Source: an uncultured Caulobacteraceae bacterium
GTDB lineage: Bacteria; Pseudomonadota; Alphaproteobacteria; Caulobacterales; Caulobacteraceae
Assembly: GCA_937910255.1 (NCBI GenBank)
Contig: CALEOQ010000318.1
Location: forward strand, 1 to 6,761
Direction: 5' to 3'
DNA: 6,761 nucleotides
The notes under the pieces are model-generated. The model worked only from the letters and a program-made list of their open reading frames with translations. It was not told the DNA's origin and ran no database searches. The position numbers were made by a program, and so were the translations under genes. Shown piece after piece: positions 6,068 to 6,761 of this stretch. How positions within the stretch are numbered: the stretch's first letter is position 1; every line of letters starts with the position of its first letter.

Positions 6068-6761
6068 ATGAACGCTCCTTCTCCCACCCTGCCGGACGCG
6101 GCCGGCGCCACGCCGGTGATGGCCCAGTTTTTCGAGGCCAAGGCGGCCCAGCCCGACGCCCTGATCTTCTTCCGCATGGGCGATTTCTACGAGCTGTTCT
6201 TCGAGGACGCCCAGAAGGCGGCCGCCGCGCTGGGCATCAGCCTGACCGCCCGGGGCAATCATGGGGGCCAGCCCATTCCCATGGCCGGGGTGCCGGCCCA
6301 TGCGGCCGAAGCCTATCTCGCCAAGCTGATCCGGGCGGGTTTCAAGGTCGCCGTCTGCGACCAGATGGAGGACCCGGCCGAGGCCAAGAAGCGCGGCTCG
6401 AAATCCATTGTCCGGCGCGAGATCGTCCGCGTGGTGACGCCGGGCACGCTCACCGAGGACGGTTTGCTGGACGCCCGCGGGGCCAATCGCCTGGCCGCCG
6501 TGGCGGTCCGCGCCGGCCAGGCGGCCATCGCCTCGGTGGAGCTGTCCACCGGCGAGGTGGAATGCCTGGCCCTGGAGGCTGCGGGCCTGGCCTCGGCGCT
6601 GGCGGCGCTCTCGCCCTCGGAGATCCTGGTTCCCGACCGCCTGTTCGCCGACCCAGCCGCGGCCGAGGCCCTGCGCAGCGTCGGCGGCTTCGTCCAGCCC
6701 ATGCCCCAGGCCCTGGCCGAGCCCTCGGCCTCCGAAGCCCGGCCCAAGCGGCCCTGTGGGG
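6068..6761 (+). CDS. mutS: DNA mismatch repair protein MutS, N-terminal part (cut by contig end)
   Basis: The frame runs open from ATG 6068 to the end, giving 231 residues of a protein normally about 850-900 long. MutS binds base mismatches and small loops in DNA and, with ATP, recruits MutL. The mismatch-recognition domain I is complete: MGDFYELFF carries the F-x-E pair (Phe40, Glu42) that stacks on and contacts the mismatch. It is followed by PIPMAGVPAHA, AEAYLAKLI, VAVCDQMEDP and VVTPGT, all family hallmarks. The connector domain (from about 125) is partly present; lever, clamp and ATPase domains are beyond the contig. The start is forced: an in-frame TAG lies at 6053-6055 and no other ATG intervenes. 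There is no Shine-Dalgarno sequence, consistent with the promoter position just upstream. Near the end, SEARPKRPCG departs from the expected ...RLK.LYGV pattern (Pro226, Pro229, Cys230), which may be sequence error. Confidence 0.96.
   Translation, partial: MNAPSPTLPDAAGATPVMAQFFEAKAAQPDALIFFRMGDFYELFFEDAQKAAAALGISLTARGNHGGQPIPMAGVPAHAAEAYLAKLIRAGFKVAVCDQMEDPAEAKKRGSKSIVRREIVRVVTPGTLTEDGLLDARGANRLAAVAVRAGQAAIASVELSTGEVECLALEAAGLASALAALSPSEILVPDRLFADPAAAEALRSVGGFVQPMPQALAEPSASEARPKRPCG

Overview
The window looks like a chromosomal contig from a GC-rich alphaproteobacterium, most likely Caulobacterales (Caulobacter/Phenylobacterium type). The evidence is the sequence of DnaK and DnaJ, roughly two-thirds G+C by eye with strongly G/C-ending codons, a sigma-32 type promoter in front of dnaK, only six GANTC (CcrM-type) sites in 6.8 kb with half of them in 5' regions, and mutS close to dnaKJ. 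From memory, mutS also lies near dnaKJ in Caulobacter crescentus; this was not checked. The sequence is a contig fragment: both ends are technical rather than biological.

Positions 1-110 are not genomic. Positions 47-110 are an Illumina P7/index/read-2 adapter with one mismatch and a 6-nt index. They are preceded by a T9 run (38-46) and 37 bases of AT-rich sequence, which together look like a read tail past the end of the template. Genuine sequence starts at about 111.

Positions 111-3621 (+ strand) hold the heat-shock chaperone operon dnaK-dnaJ. dnaK (387-2288) is preceded by a good sigma-32 promoter (222-247), a possible housekeeping promoter, and a roughly 130-nt leader with a hairpin. A very stable two-part stem-loop (2371-2410) sits in the 166-nt gap before dnaJ (2455-3621), which has no visible Shine-Dalgarno sequence. 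DnaK is the ATP-dependent Hsp70, and DnaJ delivers substrates to it and stimulates its ATPase. grpE is not in the window.

Positions 3623-5833 (- strand) hold two genes read convergently toward dnaJ. The first transcribed is an EthA-like Baeyer-Villiger/flavin monooxygenase (5833-4289). The second is a RimJ/RimL-type GNAT acetyltransferase (4138-3623), which ends 1 nt from the dnaJ stop. Between them is an intergenic element with two hairpins whose loops are mutually complementary (4173-4249). A 15-bp palindrome upstream of the monooxygenase (5913-5927) is a candidate operator.

Positions 6068-6761 (+ strand) are the N-terminal 231 codons of mutS, cut by the contig end. Its promoter appears to lie so close to the ATG that the mRNA would be leaderless or nearly so, with a GANTC site between the -35 and -10 boxes. 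The last ten codons carry three residues that look wrong for the family and may be contig-end sequence errors.

I found no RNA genes, CRISPR array, insertion sequence or clearly new multi-gene system. The points worth following up are regulatory (dnaK/dnaJ hairpin, GANTC placement, palindromes), one unusual Cys cluster in DnaJ, and data quality at both ends.
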